Source: an uncultured Anderseniella sp.
Lineage (GTDB): Bacteria; Pseudomonadota; Alphaproteobacteria; Rhizobiales; Aestuariivirgaceae
DNA: 64,000 nt
Assembly: GCA_947488295.1 (NCBI GenBank)
Contig: CANKYU010000001.1
Span: forward strand, 248,001-312,000
Direction of reading: 5' to 3'
Below, in pieces: positions 32,926 to 42,732 of the stretch; the stretch's first letter is position 1, and the number at the start of each line of letters is the position of its first letter. The notes beneath the pieces were generated by a model. The model was not told the origin of the DNA. It ran no database searches and saw only the letters and a list, made by a program, of their open reading frames with translations. Both the position numbers and the translations under genes were made by a program.

Positions 32926-34302
32926 TCAGGCTGACTTTTCCGCCCAGGTCTCGCGTTTTCGGTAGATGGTTGACGGGCTGATGCCGAGTGCATCAGCAGC
33001 CTTTGGAATGGAGCCCGCGAAACCCGAAATGGCGGCCTCGATCACATCACGCTCTATCTGCCACAACAAGCGCCCGTTCGCGCCGGGCGCAGGCGAGGAG
33101 CACATGCCTTCGGCCTTTACGATGTGATCCGGCAGCATATGGGTTTCAAGCGCGTCGCCATCGTGCAGCACCACGCTCTGGCGGATGACATTCTGCAGTT
33201 CGCGAATATTGCCGGGCCAGTGATAGGCCAGCAGCGTGTCGAGAGCTTCATCGCCGATACGGCTGAACGAGCGGTTTTCTTCACGAGCATACATATCGAG
33301 AAAGCACGATGCCAGTTCGGTGACGTCGCGGCCACGCTCGCGCAGCGGCTTCAGTTTGATTGGCAGTACATGCAGTCGGAAATACAGATCTTCACGGAAC
33401 CGGCCTTCCGAAACCTCCGCCTGGGGCGAGCGGTTGGTGGCGCAGATGATCCGGATGTCCACCTTGCGGGTGTGAGGCGAGCCAACCGGCTGAATGGTGC
33501 CGGTTTGCAGAAAGCGCAACAGCTTGATCTGCAGAGACGGCTCCATCTCGCAGATTTCGTCAAGAAACAAAGTCCCGCCGTCAGCTGCCGCAGCTGCGCC
33601 CTCGCGGTCGGAAATGGCGCCGGTGAAAGCGCCTTTCAGGTGACCGAAGATCTCTGATTCCATCAGATCATGCGGAATGGCACCGCAGTTGAGCGCAATG
33701 AACGGCCGGTTGGCGCGCGGTGAGAAATCATGAATGGCCTGCGCACACAGCTCTTTGCCGGTGCCGCTTTCGCCGGTAACAAAGGCAGGTGCGCTGGATG
33801 ATGCAATAGCTTCGATCTGCGCGCGGGTGTCGGCCATGGCGCGCGAAGAGCCGATCATTGTGTCCCGTGCCGCCGGTTCCGGGCGGTTTGGAGCGGCCGG
33901 CTTGCCTGCGCCTTGCAGTGCCGGAGGCCGGCAGGCATTGGTCAAGGTGGTGATCAGACGGTTGCGCGATACCGGTTTGACCAGATAGTCCCAGGCGCCG
34001 GCGCGCACGGCATCAACGGCGTCATTTATCGATGCATTTGCAGCGACGACAATGATGCAGGACTGGGGATTGCCGGCAGTCCAGTTTTCGATGACGGAAA
34101 TGCAGTCCGGGCCGGTCAGTTCCAGGGACAGGACAATGGCATCAAAGCGGCTGTTTTCAAGATGTGCGACCGCGCCGGCCTGGTCTGCTGCCAACTGGCA
34201 GGAGAACCCGTCCTTTTCAAGATGGGTGCGATACACGCTGGCAAGTGATGGCTTGTCCTCGACAATCAGGACATGATTACGCCTTGGTACAGAAACTGAC
34301 AT
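32926..34302 (-). CDS. Sigma-54-dependent activator with atypical receiver domain
   Basis: A 458-residue NtrC-like protein. The receiver occupies residues 10-125, the AAA+ sigma-54 interaction domain about 150-385 (Walker A GESGTGKE, GAFTGA loop, Walker B GTLFLDEI), and a Fis-type helix-turn-helix is at the end (AADALGISPSTIYRKRETW). The receiver is abnormal: S59 (AIVLSLELTG) stands where the phospho-acceptor Asp should be, and A87 replaces the conserved Thr/Ser, while acidic E15-D16 and K109 remain. Phosphorylation control is therefore unlikely. No histidine kinase gene is adjacent. Its targets are unknown. Confidence 0.92.
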   Translation of the reverse strand: MSVSVPRRNHVLIVEDKPSLASVYRTHLEKDGFSCQLAADQAGAVAHLENSRFDAIVLSLELTGPDCISVIENWTAGNPQSCIIVVAANASINDAVDAVRAGAWDYLVKPVSRNRLITTLTNACRPPALQGAGKPAAPNRPEPAARDTMIGSSRAMADTRAQIEAIASSSAPAFVTGESGTGKELCAQAIHDFSPRANRPFIALNCGAIPHDLMESEIFGHLKGAFTGAISDREGAAAAADGGTLFLDEICEMEPSLQIKLLRFLQTGTIQPVGSPHTRKVDIRIICATNRSPQAEVSEGRFREDLYFRLHVLPIKLKPLRERGRDVTELASCFLDMYAREENRSFSRIGDEALDTLLAYHWPGNIRELQNVIRQSVVLHDGDALETHMLPDHIVKAEGMCSSPAPGANGRLLWQIERDVIEAAISGFAGSIPKAADALGISPSTIYRKRETWAEKSA

Positions 34303-34327
34303 TGTTTACGCCTGACTAAACTCATGC

Positions 34328-34351
34328 AGCGCCTGCACCTTGTGTGCAGGC
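34328..34351. other. Hairpin between LOG gene and sigma-54 activator
   Basis: GCCTGCA and TGCAGGC form a 7-bp stem around a 7-base loop, in the 108-bp gap between the two minus-strand genes. On the minus strand only a three-T run follows, so it is at best a weak terminator. Confidence 0.35.
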
Positions 34352-34410
34352 CGTGGCATGGCACCGAACTCATGAGCGTCAACAATGCCGGAATATGGTG
34401 AACAAGAAGT

Positions 34411-35208
34411 TTAGATCAGCGGTTTTGAGGAAGGCGGATCTGCCTGCAGCGGCGTCTTGTTGAGTATTCCGCCCTTGACCAGGTGCTCCCAGGCTTCTTC
34501 GGCCGTCTCTGCGTAATGGAACAGGTTCACGTCACCGGGGGAGATGGTGCCGGCTTCCACAAACACATCCAGATTGACCACACTCGTCCAGAATTCCCTG
34601 TCGAACAGGACAATCGGTATGGCTGACATCTTGCCGGTCTGAACCAGCGTCAGGATTTCAAACAGCTCATCCATGGTGCCGAAACCGCCGGGAAATACCA
34701 CCAGCCCGTTGGCACGCATGGCGAGATGCATCTTGCGCATGGCAAAATAATGAAAGTTGAATGTCAGATCCGGGGTCGACCAGGCATTGGGGTCCTGCTC
34801 GTGTGGAAGAGTAATGTTGAAGCCGATTGAAGGTGCGCCTGCTCCGAAGGCCCCCTTGTTGGCAGCTTCCATGATACCGGGGCCACCCCCCGTTGCGATC
34901 ACGTTGTCGCGCAGTTCGGCATCATGATGCAATGCGCCACCGCGTTCTGACACAATACGCCCGATCTCCCTTGCAGACCGGTACCAGTGGCCTCGTTTGC
35001 CTTCGTCGTCTTCCTTTACACGAGCTGATCCGAACGCAACGATAGTGGAACGCACACCCCAGTCGCGCAGGTGTTCTTCGGCTTTCATATACTCCAGCAT
35101 GAACCGGATGCCACGGGTTGAGTCGCCCAGCAGAAAGTCCTGGTCCAGGGTCGGCAATGTGAAAGACGGCGATGCGACCTGCTCATGCGGTGTTTTCTGT
35201 TCGCTCAT
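34411..35208 (-). CDS. LOG-family (TIGR00730-type) protein
   Basis: This 265-residue Rossmann-fold protein has the LOG signature GPGIMEAANKGAFGAGA and PGGFGTMDELFEILTLVQTG, the latter being the nucleotide-binding loop with the catalytic Glu. Relatives cleave nucleoside 5'-monophosphates, including cytokinin ribosides, to free base and ribose phosphate. It also shows the extra N-terminal section of the longer TIGR00730 subgroup. AAAGGAAC precedes ATG 35208, so the longer open frame to 35286 is not used. It lies divergent from the exporter gene at 35343. Confidence 0.88.
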   Translation of the reverse strand: MSEQKTPHEQVASPSFTLPTLDQDFLLGDSTRGIRFMLEYMKAEEHLRDWGVRSTIVAFGSARVKEDDEGKRGHWYRSAREIGRIVSERGGALHHDAELRDNVIATGGGPGIMEAANKGAFGAGAPSIGFNITLPHEQDPNAWSTPDLTFNFHYFAMRKMHLAMRANGLVVFPGGFGTMDELFEILTLVQTGKMSAIPIVLFDREFWTSVVNLDVFVEAGTISPGDVNLFHYAETAEEAWEHLVKGGILNKTPLQADPPSSKPLI

Positions 35209-35342
35209 GAAAGTTCCTTTAACGGGTGACGGACGTACCGTCATGGGCGCCATGCAGTATCTGGCGTGGTTTGCTTGGCGTATCACCTATACGATCATCC
35301 AAGAACTCACCAGATCAAATTCTACGGCTTCAAGTCACGATC

Positions 35343-36281
35343 ATGCCAGCGTTAAGCGCAAAAACAGTTAAGGGCCACGGGGCCAATTCCAACGTTCACG
35401 GCATGGTCTGGATGGTGGTGTCGGGTCTGTGCTTTACCGGCGTGATGATTTCCGTTCGCAATGTCGGGCCGGACCTGCCGGCAGCGGTGTCTGCAGCAAT
35501 CAGGTATGCTTTTGGCATTGTGCTGCTGGCGCCCATGCTGCTCAAGGCCGATTTCCGGTTCCCGCGCGGGCGTAACCTGAAGTTGCACATCTGGCGCGGT
35601 ACATTTCACGGCCTCGGTGTGTTGTTGTGGTTTTACGCCATGGCCCGTATTCCGATGGCTGAGGTAACGGCCATCAGCTACACGGCACCGATATTCATGA
35701 CAATCGGCGCGGTGATGTTCTTTGCCGAAAAGATCCAGTTGCGAAGAATTGGTGCCATTATTGCCGGGTTGGCCGGCGTGTTCATCATCCTGCGGCCGGG
35801 CTTTGAAACCCTGTCAAGCGGCCAGCTTGCTCAGCTGGCGGCCACACCGCTGTTTGCCGCTGCCATGCTGCTGGTCAAGCGCCTGACGCAGACCGACAGC
35901 GCGGCGATGATCGTGATCATGCTGAATTTCGTCTGTCTCGCGGTACTGGCCCCAATTGCCGTGCTGACCTGGAAGACACCTGATGCAGTGCAACTGATGT
36001 GGCTCGTGTGCGCCACCATTGCCGCAACAGCCGGGCATTACTGCCTGACCCGGTCATATGCTGTGGCTGACATCACTGTCGTGCAACCGATCACGTTCCT
36101 GCAACTGGTGTGGACGGCCATATTCGGTTTCCTGCTGTTTTCCGAAACACCGGATATCTGGGTGTTTGCCGGCGGTGCCGTCATCCTGGCGGCCAGCACC
36201 TACATTGCGCATCGCGAACGCAAGCAGCAATCGGCCTTAACCGCTACTTTGTCCTCTCGAGTGCCCGGCGCAGGCGTCTGA
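35343..36281 (+). CDS. EamA/DMT-superfamily transporter
   Basis: A 312-residue protein with about ten membrane segments and two internally repeated EamA halves. Typical sequences are WMVVSGLCFTGVMISVRNVG at the start and VVQPITFLQLVWTAIFGFLL in the second half, followed by a C-terminal Arg/Lys cluster inside the cell. Such proteins export metabolites or take up riboflavin, but none can be named. The last 38 bases overlap the convergent beta-CASP gene. I take ATG 35343; the upstream extension to 35226 does not look transmembrane. Confidence 0.9.
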   Translation: MPALSAKTVKGHGANSNVHGMVWMVVSGLCFTGVMISVRNVGPDLPAAVSAAIRYAFGIVLLAPMLLKADFRFPRGRNLKLHIWRGTFHGLGVLLWFYAMARIPMAEVTAISYTAPIFMTIGAVMFFAEKIQLRRIGAIIAGLAGVFIILRPGFETLSSGQLAQLAATPLFAAAMLLVKRLTQTDSAAMIVIMLNFVCLAVLAPIAVLTWKTPDAVQLMWLVCATIAATAGHYCLTRSYAVADITVVQPITFLQLVWTAIFGFLLFSETPDIWVFAGGAVILAASTYIAHRERKQQSALTATLSSRVPGAGV

Positions 36282-37842
36282 TCAGCTTGGACCGGTTCTT
36301 GTTGCCGGCAACATTTTCCACCGCCGCGTTGATGTCCAGCACCAGTTGCGTAAGCTCATTGTTGTAATCCGGCTTGCGAGCGGCCTCAGGCGGGTCGATG
36401 GAGCGGCGTTGTTCGCTGTCGACTTTTACGGCCTTCTTGCCGTCAAGGCGGAAGGTTTCGTCAATTTCCGGCTGGAGGATGCGAGAGGCGGGCATCAGTT
36501 TTCTGGCGATGCGCGAGGTCAGCCCGGCCATGCCCTCTTCCTCGCCATGGATCAGGAACATGTTGCGGTGAACCGGCAGGCGCTCAGAAATCCAGCGCTC
36601 AAGTTCCGGGGCGTCGGCATGGCCGGAATACCCGTTTATGCGCTCGATTGCGGCGTTGACCTGAATTTCCTCGCCATGAATGCGCACCTTCTTTGCGCCG
36701 TTCAGCAATATGCGGCCAAGGGTGCCATTGGCCTGATAACCGACCATCAGTACGGTCGCGTTGCGGCGGTGCAGGTGGTTTTTCAGATGATGCTTTATGC
36801 GGCCTGCATCACACATGCCGCTGGCTGACAACACAACATGGAACCCGCTCAGCTTTCCGATCGCCTTTGAATCCTCCACCGATTCGGAAATCCTGAGATT
36901 GGGAGATTTCAATGCCGCCTTGAGGGCGTCTGCGTTGGCCAAAAGGTCGGCGTGTTTCTCGAAAATGCCGGTAGCCCGTCTGGCCAGCGGGCTGTCGATG
37001 AACACCGGGGCCGACGGCGCTTCGCCGTTTGACATGATCATCATCAGGTCGGTGAGTACTTCCTGGGTGCGTTCGACCGCAAAGGACGGGATCAGCAGGA
37101 CACCGCGTTTTTGAGCGGCGTCGTTGACATGCCTGGCCAGCAGGGCACGGCGCTCGTCGGGATTGGTCTCGACCCGGTCAGTCGCGCCAAAGGTCGCTTC
37201 GCACAGCAGGTAGTCATAACCTGACGGTGCATCGGGGTCATGCTGAAGCAGCTTGTGGTCGGGTCCGATGTCGCCGGAGAAGAACAGGCGCAGGGGCTGC
37301 TGGCCGTCGCCTTGCGATACTTCAACCTCGATCGACGTCGAGCCGAGCATATGACCGGCATTCCAGTACCTGGCCCTGATATCCTCGGTGGCTGGGACCC
37401 AGGTTTCGTACTCCACGGGTGAAAACTGCTGGACGGTCTGCAGGGCGTCATCCATCGTGTAGATGGGTTTGAGCTCCTTGCGGCCGCGCTGCCGGTTGCG
37501 GCGGTTCAGCCGTTCAATTTCGTTTTCCTGGATGTGACCGGAATCCGGCAGCATGACGGACGACAGATCCATGCTTGGCTCGGTGGCGTGGATTTTCCCG
37601 GAAAACCCGTGCCGGACCAGCTTGGGCAACACGCCGGCATGGTCGATATGAGCATGGGTGAGCAGTACCGCATCAATGCTTTCCGCGCTGAACGGCAGCG
37701 GTTGGTAGTTCAGTTCCCGCAAGGTCTTGGAACCCTGGAACAGGCCGCAGTCGATCAGAACGGACGAATGGGGGGTTTTCAGTCTGAAACAGGAACCGGT
37801 CACAGTTCGGGCGGCCCCGTGAAAGGAAAGTTCGATGCTCAT
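36244..37842 (-). CDS. Metallo-beta-lactamase/beta-CASP RNase-like protein
   Basis: This 532-residue protein combines a metallo-beta-lactamase domain (LLTHAHIDHAGVLPKLV with HxHxDH, zinc-binding) and the beta-CASP insert (GMCDAGRIKHHLKNHL, NATVLMVGYQANGTLGR) and ends with GYSGHADAPELERW. This is the archaeal/bacterial CPSF-73-like exonuclease group, often annotated as RNA-processing exonuclease of the YsiH kind. Activity on RNA is family knowledge. The last part (about residue 470 onward) is basic and less conserved. It is convergent with the DMT transporter. Confidence 0.9.
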   Translation of the reverse strand: MSIELSFHGAARTVTGSCFRLKTPHSSVLIDCGLFQGSKTLRELNYQPLPFSAESIDAVLLTHAHIDHAGVLPKLVRHGFSGKIHATEPSMDLSSVMLPDSGHIQENEIERLNRRNRQRGRKELKPIYTMDDALQTVQQFSPVEYETWVPATEDIRARYWNAGHMLGSTSIEVEVSQGDGQQPLRLFFSGDIGPDHKLLQHDPDAPSGYDYLLCEATFGATDRVETNPDERRALLARHVNDAAQKRGVLLIPSFAVERTQEVLTDLMMIMSNGEAPSAPVFIDSPLARRATGIFEKHADLLANADALKAALKSPNLRISESVEDSKAIGKLSGFHVVLSASGMCDAGRIKHHLKNHLHRRNATVLMVGYQANGTLGRILLNGAKKVRIHGEEIQVNAAIERINGYSGHADAPELERWISERLPVHRNMFLIHGEEEGMAGLTSRIARKLMPASRILQPEIDETFRLDGKKAVKVDSEQRRSIDPPEAARKPDYNNELTQLVLDINAAVENVAGNKNRSKLIRRLRRALERTK

Positions 37843-37951
37843 TCAGTGGTCTCCCCGGCGGCACAATCCAAACTGTCGCTCACAGCATGCCTGTTGCCGT
37901 GCGCTGTCTGTCAGCAGTGAGTGTCACAATACATGAGGCAAACTGCAAGGA

Positions 37952-39478
37952 TTATGCGGTGAAGGTATTGCCGTAGGTGTCACGCAGGATGTTCTTCTGC
38001 ACTTTGCCCATGGTGTTGCGGGGCAATTCGTCCACCACATAGATTTTCTTGGGCTGCTTGAACCGGGCGATCTTGTCGGAAATGGCGCTCAGGATGGTAT
38101 CTTCGCTGACATCGCGTCCGTTGGCTGGAACCACCACACCGACCACGCCTTCGCCGAAGTCAGGATGGTTCACGCCGACAACGGCGGATTCGAGAACGCC
38201 GTCCTGCTCGTCCAGCAGCAGTTCGATTTCCTTCGGGTATATGTTGTAGCCGCCGGAGATGATCAGGTCCTTGGCGCGCCCGACGATGTGCACATAGCCG
38301 TCTGCGTCCACCTTGCCCAGGTCACCTGAAATAAAGAAACCGTCATCGCGGAATTCTTCCCGGGTCTTTTCCGGCATTTGCCAGTAGCCGGCAAACACGT
38401 TGGGACCCTTGACTTCGATGACACCGATTTCGCCATCAGCCAGTTCCTCACCGGTATCCGGGTTGCAGACCCGCAGATCGACACCCGGCAGCGGGAACCC
38501 GACCGTGCCGGCGCGGCGGTCGCCGTCATAGGGGTTGGAGGTGTTCATGTTGGTTTCGGTCATGCCGTAGCGTTCCAGGATACGGTGGCCGGTGCGCTGT
38601 TCAAACTCGACATGGGTTTCCGCCAGCAGAGGAGCCGAGCCGGACACGAACAGGCGCATGTGGGCGCACAGCTCGCGGGTAAAGCGCTCATCGTCCAGCA
38701 GTCTCGTATAGAACGTCGGTACGCCCATCATGGCGGTGGCACCCGGCAGGCATTCGATGACCTGGTCGACCTTGAAGCCGGGCAGGAAGATCATCCGGCC
38801 TCCGGCCACCATCAGCGTGTTGGTCGCCACAAACAGTCCGTGGGTGTGGAAGATGGGCAGCGCGTGCAGCAGCACGTCGTCTTCGGTGAAGCCCCACAGA
38901 TCCTTCAGCACAACCGCATTGGACAGCAGGTTGTCATGGGTCAGCATGGCGCCTTTTGAGCGCCCCGTGGTGCCGGATGTATAAAGGATGGCAGCGAGAT
39001 CATCCGGACCACGGTCCACGTTGGTGAACTCCGATGCCGCCACGACACCTGCATCCAGCAGCGATCCGGCACTGGTCTCGGGGTTCTTCCACACACCCAT
39101 GGTCTCCAGCCTGACGCCGAGCTTGTCCGTCAGCGCTTCAAATTCCGACCGGCGCGCCGGGTCGCAGACAAACAGCCGCGGGCTGGCGTTTTCGAGGAAG
39201 TATTCCACTTCACTGGCGGTGTAGGCATTGTTCAGAGGCAGGAAAACGCCGCCGGCGCGAACCGTTCCCAGATACAGCATCAGCGCTTCAATGGACTTCG
39301 GGATCTGGGCGGCAACCCGGTCGCCGGGCTCAAGACCGCACTTGACCAGCATGTTGGCAAACCGTGCCGATACTTCCATGACATGGTTGTAGGTGTACCA
39401 GCGGCCGTCATCCAGCTGCGCAAAGGCGCGCTCCGGATCGGCGTTTTGCAACAGTCCGTCGAACAGGTGATTAGCCAT
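37952..39478 (-). CDS. matB: Malonyl-CoA synthetase
   Basis: The 508-residue ANL ligase activates malonate with ATP and CoA to malonyl-CoA. Motifs are ILYTSGTTGRSKGAMLTHDN, YGMTETNMNTSNPYDGDRRA (diagnostic for MatB), VKGPNVFAGYWQMPEKTREE and FISGDLGKVDADGYVHIVGR. Its start overlaps the matA stop by eight bases: ATG 39478 lies inside the malonyl-CoA decarboxylase gene. It is the last gene of the run dctP-dctQ-dctM-matA-matB, so malonate is imported, activated, then decarboxylated to acetyl-CoA. Confidence 0.95.
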   Translation of the reverse strand: MANHLFDGLLQNADPERAFAQLDDGRWYTYNHVMEVSARFANMLVKCGLEPGDRVAAQIPKSIEALMLYLGTVRAGGVFLPLNNAYTASEVEYFLENASPRLFVCDPARRSEFEALTDKLGVRLETMGVWKNPETSAGSLLDAGVVAASEFTNVDRGPDDLAAILYTSGTTGRSKGAMLTHDNLLSNAVVLKDLWGFTEDDVLLHALPIFHTHGLFVATNTLMVAGGRMIFLPGFKVDQVIECLPGATAMMGVPTFYTRLLDDERFTRELCAHMRLFVSGSAPLLAETHVEFEQRTGHRILERYGMTETNMNTSNPYDGDRRAGTVGFPLPGVDLRVCNPDTGEELADGEIGVIEVKGPNVFAGYWQMPEKTREEFRDDGFFISGDLGKVDADGYVHIVGRAKDLIISGGYNIYPKEIELLLDEQDGVLESAVVGVNHPDFGEGVVGVVVPANGRDVSEDTILSAISDKIARFKQPKKIYVVDELPRNTMGKVQKNILRDTYGNTFTA

Positions 39479-40811
39479 GGGCCTGTTTCCCTGGAGTTGG
39501 CGCGTCGAATCTGGCATCCAACAGCGAGGTAACCTCGCGCGATGCGATAACCTTGCCGTCTTTTGAATAAGCTTCGTGATTGGCATCGACGGATTTCAGG
39601 TCATAGTGGTAGTTGACCATCATGCCGGCGGAGTTGCGCAATCCGTTTTCCGAGCGGTCGCCCAGCCAGTGGATTGTCCTGAGACTGGCGCCGTTGCCGA
39701 GATGGAAACGGGCAACCGGGTCGATCGGCCCGCCTTTGGGCCGCTGTTCCTGCAGAAAGTAGCGCGCCGCCAGGGATTTCAGTCCGGCAATTTCGTCCGG
39801 TGTCGCCTCATCGGCATTTTCCGGTGTCAGCTCGCTGGCGACTGTATAAAGCGCTGCCAGTGCGCTGTCCGGGTCTGCTTCAGACTGCGCCTTCAGCCAT
39901 GTCATGAACCCGGGTATCGGCGACAGGGTGATGAAGGTCTTTATATTGGGCAGGCTCGAGGCCAGGTCGGTGGCGACCTGCTTTATCAGGAAGTTGCCGA
40001 ACGAGACACCGCGCAGGCCTTTCTGGCAGTTCGAGATGGAATAGAAAATGGCCGCCGCTGCGTCCTGAGGCAACACGGGATCACGGCTTTCCGCCAGCAC
40101 CGCCTGGATTGAGCCGGCGATGTCTGCTGTCAGTGCGATTTCCACGAAGATCAGAGGTTCATTGGGCATGGCGGGGTGAAAGTAGGCGAAACAGCGCCTG
40201 TCAGCAGGTTGCAGGCGGCGGCGCAGATCATCCCAGCTGTCAATGGCGTGAACGGCTTCATACTTGATGATCTTTTCCAGGATGTGCGCCGGGGTGGTCC
40301 AGTCAATCGGGCGCAGCACCAGAAACCCTCTGTTGAACCAGGACGAAAACAGGTGTTCGAAGTCAACGTCCACCCGCGCCAGGTCTGCATCCTGTCTGAG
40401 GATTTGCAGCAGGTCTTCGCGCATGCGGACCAGTGTTTCGGTGCCACCGGGCACGCCGTTCAGGCGGCGCAGAAGTTCCTGCCGGCGCGGTTCGGCGACT
40501 TCGAGCAGGCCGGTGAGGTTTGTGGCGCTGCGATCGGCTGCATAGGTAGCGGTGCGTTCCGCGAGAGCTTCGGTGTCGATGTCGAAATCGCTGGCCAGGC
40601 TCTGAAAGAATTCCAGTTTGTGTTCCTTGTCGGCTTGCGCATATTTGGCCAGCAGGGAGGACGCGGTCTGCAGCCCGGTCACTTCGCCGGTATCAGCCAG
40701 CAGGGAATTGCACAATGCCAGCATGCCACGCGCGTCCGGTTTGGCCGAACTTGATGTTCGGCGCTCAAACAGGCTCGACAGCAAATCCTGAAAGTAGGTG
40801 ATGCGGCTCAT
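39471..40811 (-). CDS. matA: Malonyl-CoA decarboxylase
   Basis: The 446-residue protein has the malonyl-CoA decarboxylase hallmarks: WTTPAHILEKIIKYEAVHAI in the helical N-terminal region, FYSISNCQKGLRGVSFGNFL containing the catalytic Ser, TLSPIPGFMTWLK, and NGASLRTIHWLGDRSENG with the catalytic His. It converts malonyl-CoA to acetyl-CoA and CO2. The upstream dctM stop overlaps the start (ATGA at 40808-40811). Length is close to known bacterial MatA. Together with matB and the TRAP transporter it defines malonate catabolism. Confidence 0.95.
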   Translation of the reverse strand: MSRITYFQDLLSSLFERRTSSSAKPDARGMLALCNSLLADTGEVTGLQTASSLLAKYAQADKEHKLEFFQSLASDFDIDTEALAERTATYAADRSATNLTGLLEVAEPRRQELLRRLNGVPGGTETLVRMREDLLQILRQDADLARVDVDFEHLFSSWFNRGFLVLRPIDWTTPAHILEKIIKYEAVHAIDSWDDLRRRLQPADRRCFAYFHPAMPNEPLIFVEIALTADIAGSIQAVLAESRDPVLPQDAAAAIFYSISNCQKGLRGVSFGNFLIKQVATDLASSLPNIKTFITLSPIPGFMTWLKAQSEADPDSALAALYTVASELTPENADEATPDEIAGLKSLAARYFLQEQRPKGGPIDPVARFHLGNGASLRTIHWLGDRSENGLRNSAGMMVNYHYDLKSVDANHEAYSKDGKVIASREVTSLLDARFDAPTPGKQAHG

Positions 40812-42124
40812 ACAGCTTGACCCATGACTTTGTTCGGCAACCAGGTTGCAAGTTCAGGAAACAGGCACAACAGCAATATAGCGATCACCATGCATGCAAC
40901 AAAGGGCAATGACCCCATGAGGATGGTGCGCAGCGAAATTTCCGGTGCGATGCCGTTTATCACATACAGGTTCAGCCCGACCGGCGGGGTGATCAGGCCG
41001 ATTTCCATGTTGATGGTCAAGACGACCGCAAACCAGTACGGATCGAAACCGGCAGCGATCACGATGGGCAACAGGATGGGGGCTGCCATCAGGATCACGG
41101 CGACCGGCGGCAGGAAGAGACCGGCAACCAGCAGGAAAATATTGACGGCAAACATCAATACCCAGGGATTGACATCCAGAGTGCCGATCCATTCCGCGAT
41201 GGACTGGGTGATGAACAGGGATGACAGCATGTAGGAGAACACCCCGGCAGCGGCAATGATGAACAGGATCATCACACTTTCGCGGGTTGAATCACGCAGC
41301 ACGTTCCACAGCAGTTTCGGACTCCACAGCCTGTAGATGACAATGGCAACCAGCAAGCACAGCAAGGCCCCGACAGCCGCAGTTTCGGACGGTGTCGCGA
41401 TACCGCCATACATTGAATAAAGAACACCGAAGATTATGGCGATGAACGGCAGTACCCGCGGCAGGATTTCAAGACGTTCCTTCCAGGAGAATGTGCGACC
41501 CGACAAGGCATCGGCGGAACCGGAACGCCAGGTGCTGTACAAGGACCACAGCATGAACAGGCCAACCAGCATCAGCCCGGGAATAACGCCGGCCAGAAAC
41601 AGCCGGCCGATCGAGGTTTCGGTGGCGATACCGTAGACGATCATGGTCACCGATGGCGGGATCAGGATGCCGAGTGTGCCGCCGGCAGCGATGGAGCCGG
41701 TGGCAACGCCATCAGGGTATCCGCGCTTGCGCATTTCAGGAATGCCCATCTTGCCGATGGCTGCGCAGGTAGCCGGAGATGACCCTGACATGGCGGCGAA
41801 CAGGGCGCAGGCGCCGAGATTGGAGATGACCAGGCCGCCGGGTACACGGGTCAGCCAGCGGTCAAGTGCCTCATAGAGGTCGGCACCGGCACGTGTTGAG
41901 GCAATGGAGGCACCCATGATGATAAACATCGGAATAGACAGCAGCGCGAAATTGTCGAGCTTGCCGAAAAACAGTTCCGGCAACAGCTGCAGCGAGCGGG
42001 CACCGTCAAAAATCAGCAGGAAACCAGCCGATACAATCAACAGGCCAACGGCGACGGATACGCCGGAAAACAGCACAAGAACGGTGACGACGGCCAGAAT
42101 GGCGCCCAGCGAGAGCGGATCCAT
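40808..42124 (-). CDS. dctM: TRAP transporter large permease (malonate)
   Basis: This 438-residue protein has about twelve membrane segments and the DctM signatures: FFGKLDNFALLSIPMFIIMG, ALFAAMSGSSPATCAAIGKM and GGTLGILIPPSVTMIVYG. As the large TRAP subunit it carries the transport channel for the dicarboxylate captured by dctP. The start codon shares one base with the stop of dctQ (TGATG at 42122-42126), and its own stop overlaps the matA start. Gene symbol follows the malonate operon context. Confidence 0.93.
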   Translation of the reverse strand: MDPLSLGAILAVVTVLVLFSGVSVAVGLLIVSAGFLLIFDGARSLQLLPELFFGKLDNFALLSIPMFIIMGASIASTRAGADLYEALDRWLTRVPGGLVISNLGACALFAAMSGSSPATCAAIGKMGIPEMRKRGYPDGVATGSIAAGGTLGILIPPSVTMIVYGIATETSIGRLFLAGVIPGLMLVGLFMLWSLYSTWRSGSADALSGRTFSWKERLEILPRVLPFIAIIFGVLYSMYGGIATPSETAAVGALLCLLVAIVIYRLWSPKLLWNVLRDSTRESVMILFIIAAAGVFSYMLSSLFITQSIAEWIGTLDVNPWVLMFAVNIFLLVAGLFLPPVAVILMAAPILLPIVIAAGFDPYWFAVVLTINMEIGLITPPVGLNLYVINGIAPEISLRTILMGSLPFVACMVIAILLLCLFPELATWLPNKVMGQAV

Positions 42125-42681
42125 CAGTTGCTCTCCTTATTGATGTTGAACGGCTTGTCGAGGCCGGTGATGACGGCTGTCAGATCGGCAACAAGCTGCA
42201 GCAGGAGCAAGCCGAACCCGACGGGCATGGCCAGGTAGGGTATCCACAACCGCACCCCCCATACGGTGTCCGATTTCCAGTTCCGGGTCCACGCGGTGTG
42301 CCAGAACTCAAACCCGTAGACCAGCATCACCGCGACGATGATGATCGACACCGACAGGGTGAACAGCGCAAGTGCCTTGCGGGCTGCGGGCTTCATCAGG
42401 ATCGGTATCAGGTCCACATTCACATGGCCGCGCAGTTTCTGGACATAAGGCAGTCCGAGCAACGTGGCGGCCACCATCAGAAAGGTGACGGCCTCGGTTT
42501 GCCAGATGGTGGATTGGTCGAGTACGAAGCGCACGAAGATCATCTGGCAGGTGATGACCACCGATACCACGATCATCGCCGCCGACACCCAGCCGCAGGC
42601 GGTTGATATCCGGTCGACGATTTTCAGCCAGCCGGTCCGGTCGCCGGAACCTGACACATTTGAATTTGGTCCAGCCGCCAT
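42124..42681 (-). CDS. dctQ: TRAP transporter small permease (malonate)
   Basis: The 185-residue protein from ATG 42681 has four membrane segments, the DctQ layout, with VRFVLDQSTIWQTEAVTFLM in the typical loop and GVRLWIPYLAMPVGFGLLLL near the end. It supports the large permease. A longer open frame up to 42747 adds only leader not needed by the family. It is separated from dctP by 93 bases that contain a perfect 12-bp hairpin (42733-42758). Confidence 0.88.
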   Translation of the reverse strand: MAAGPNSNVSGSGDRTGWLKIVDRISTACGWVSAAMIVVSVVITCQMIFVRFVLDQSTIWQTEAVTFLMVAATLLGLPYVQKLRGHVNVDLIPILMKPAARKALALFTLSVSIIIVAVMLVYGFEFWHTAWTRNWKSDTVWGVRLWIPYLAMPVGFGLLLLQLVADLTAVITGLDKPFNINKESN

Positions 42682-42732
42682 GGTTTGCCCGCCTCGGTGA
42701 TGTGGGATGAAAAGGGGTAGTCTGGATAGATC

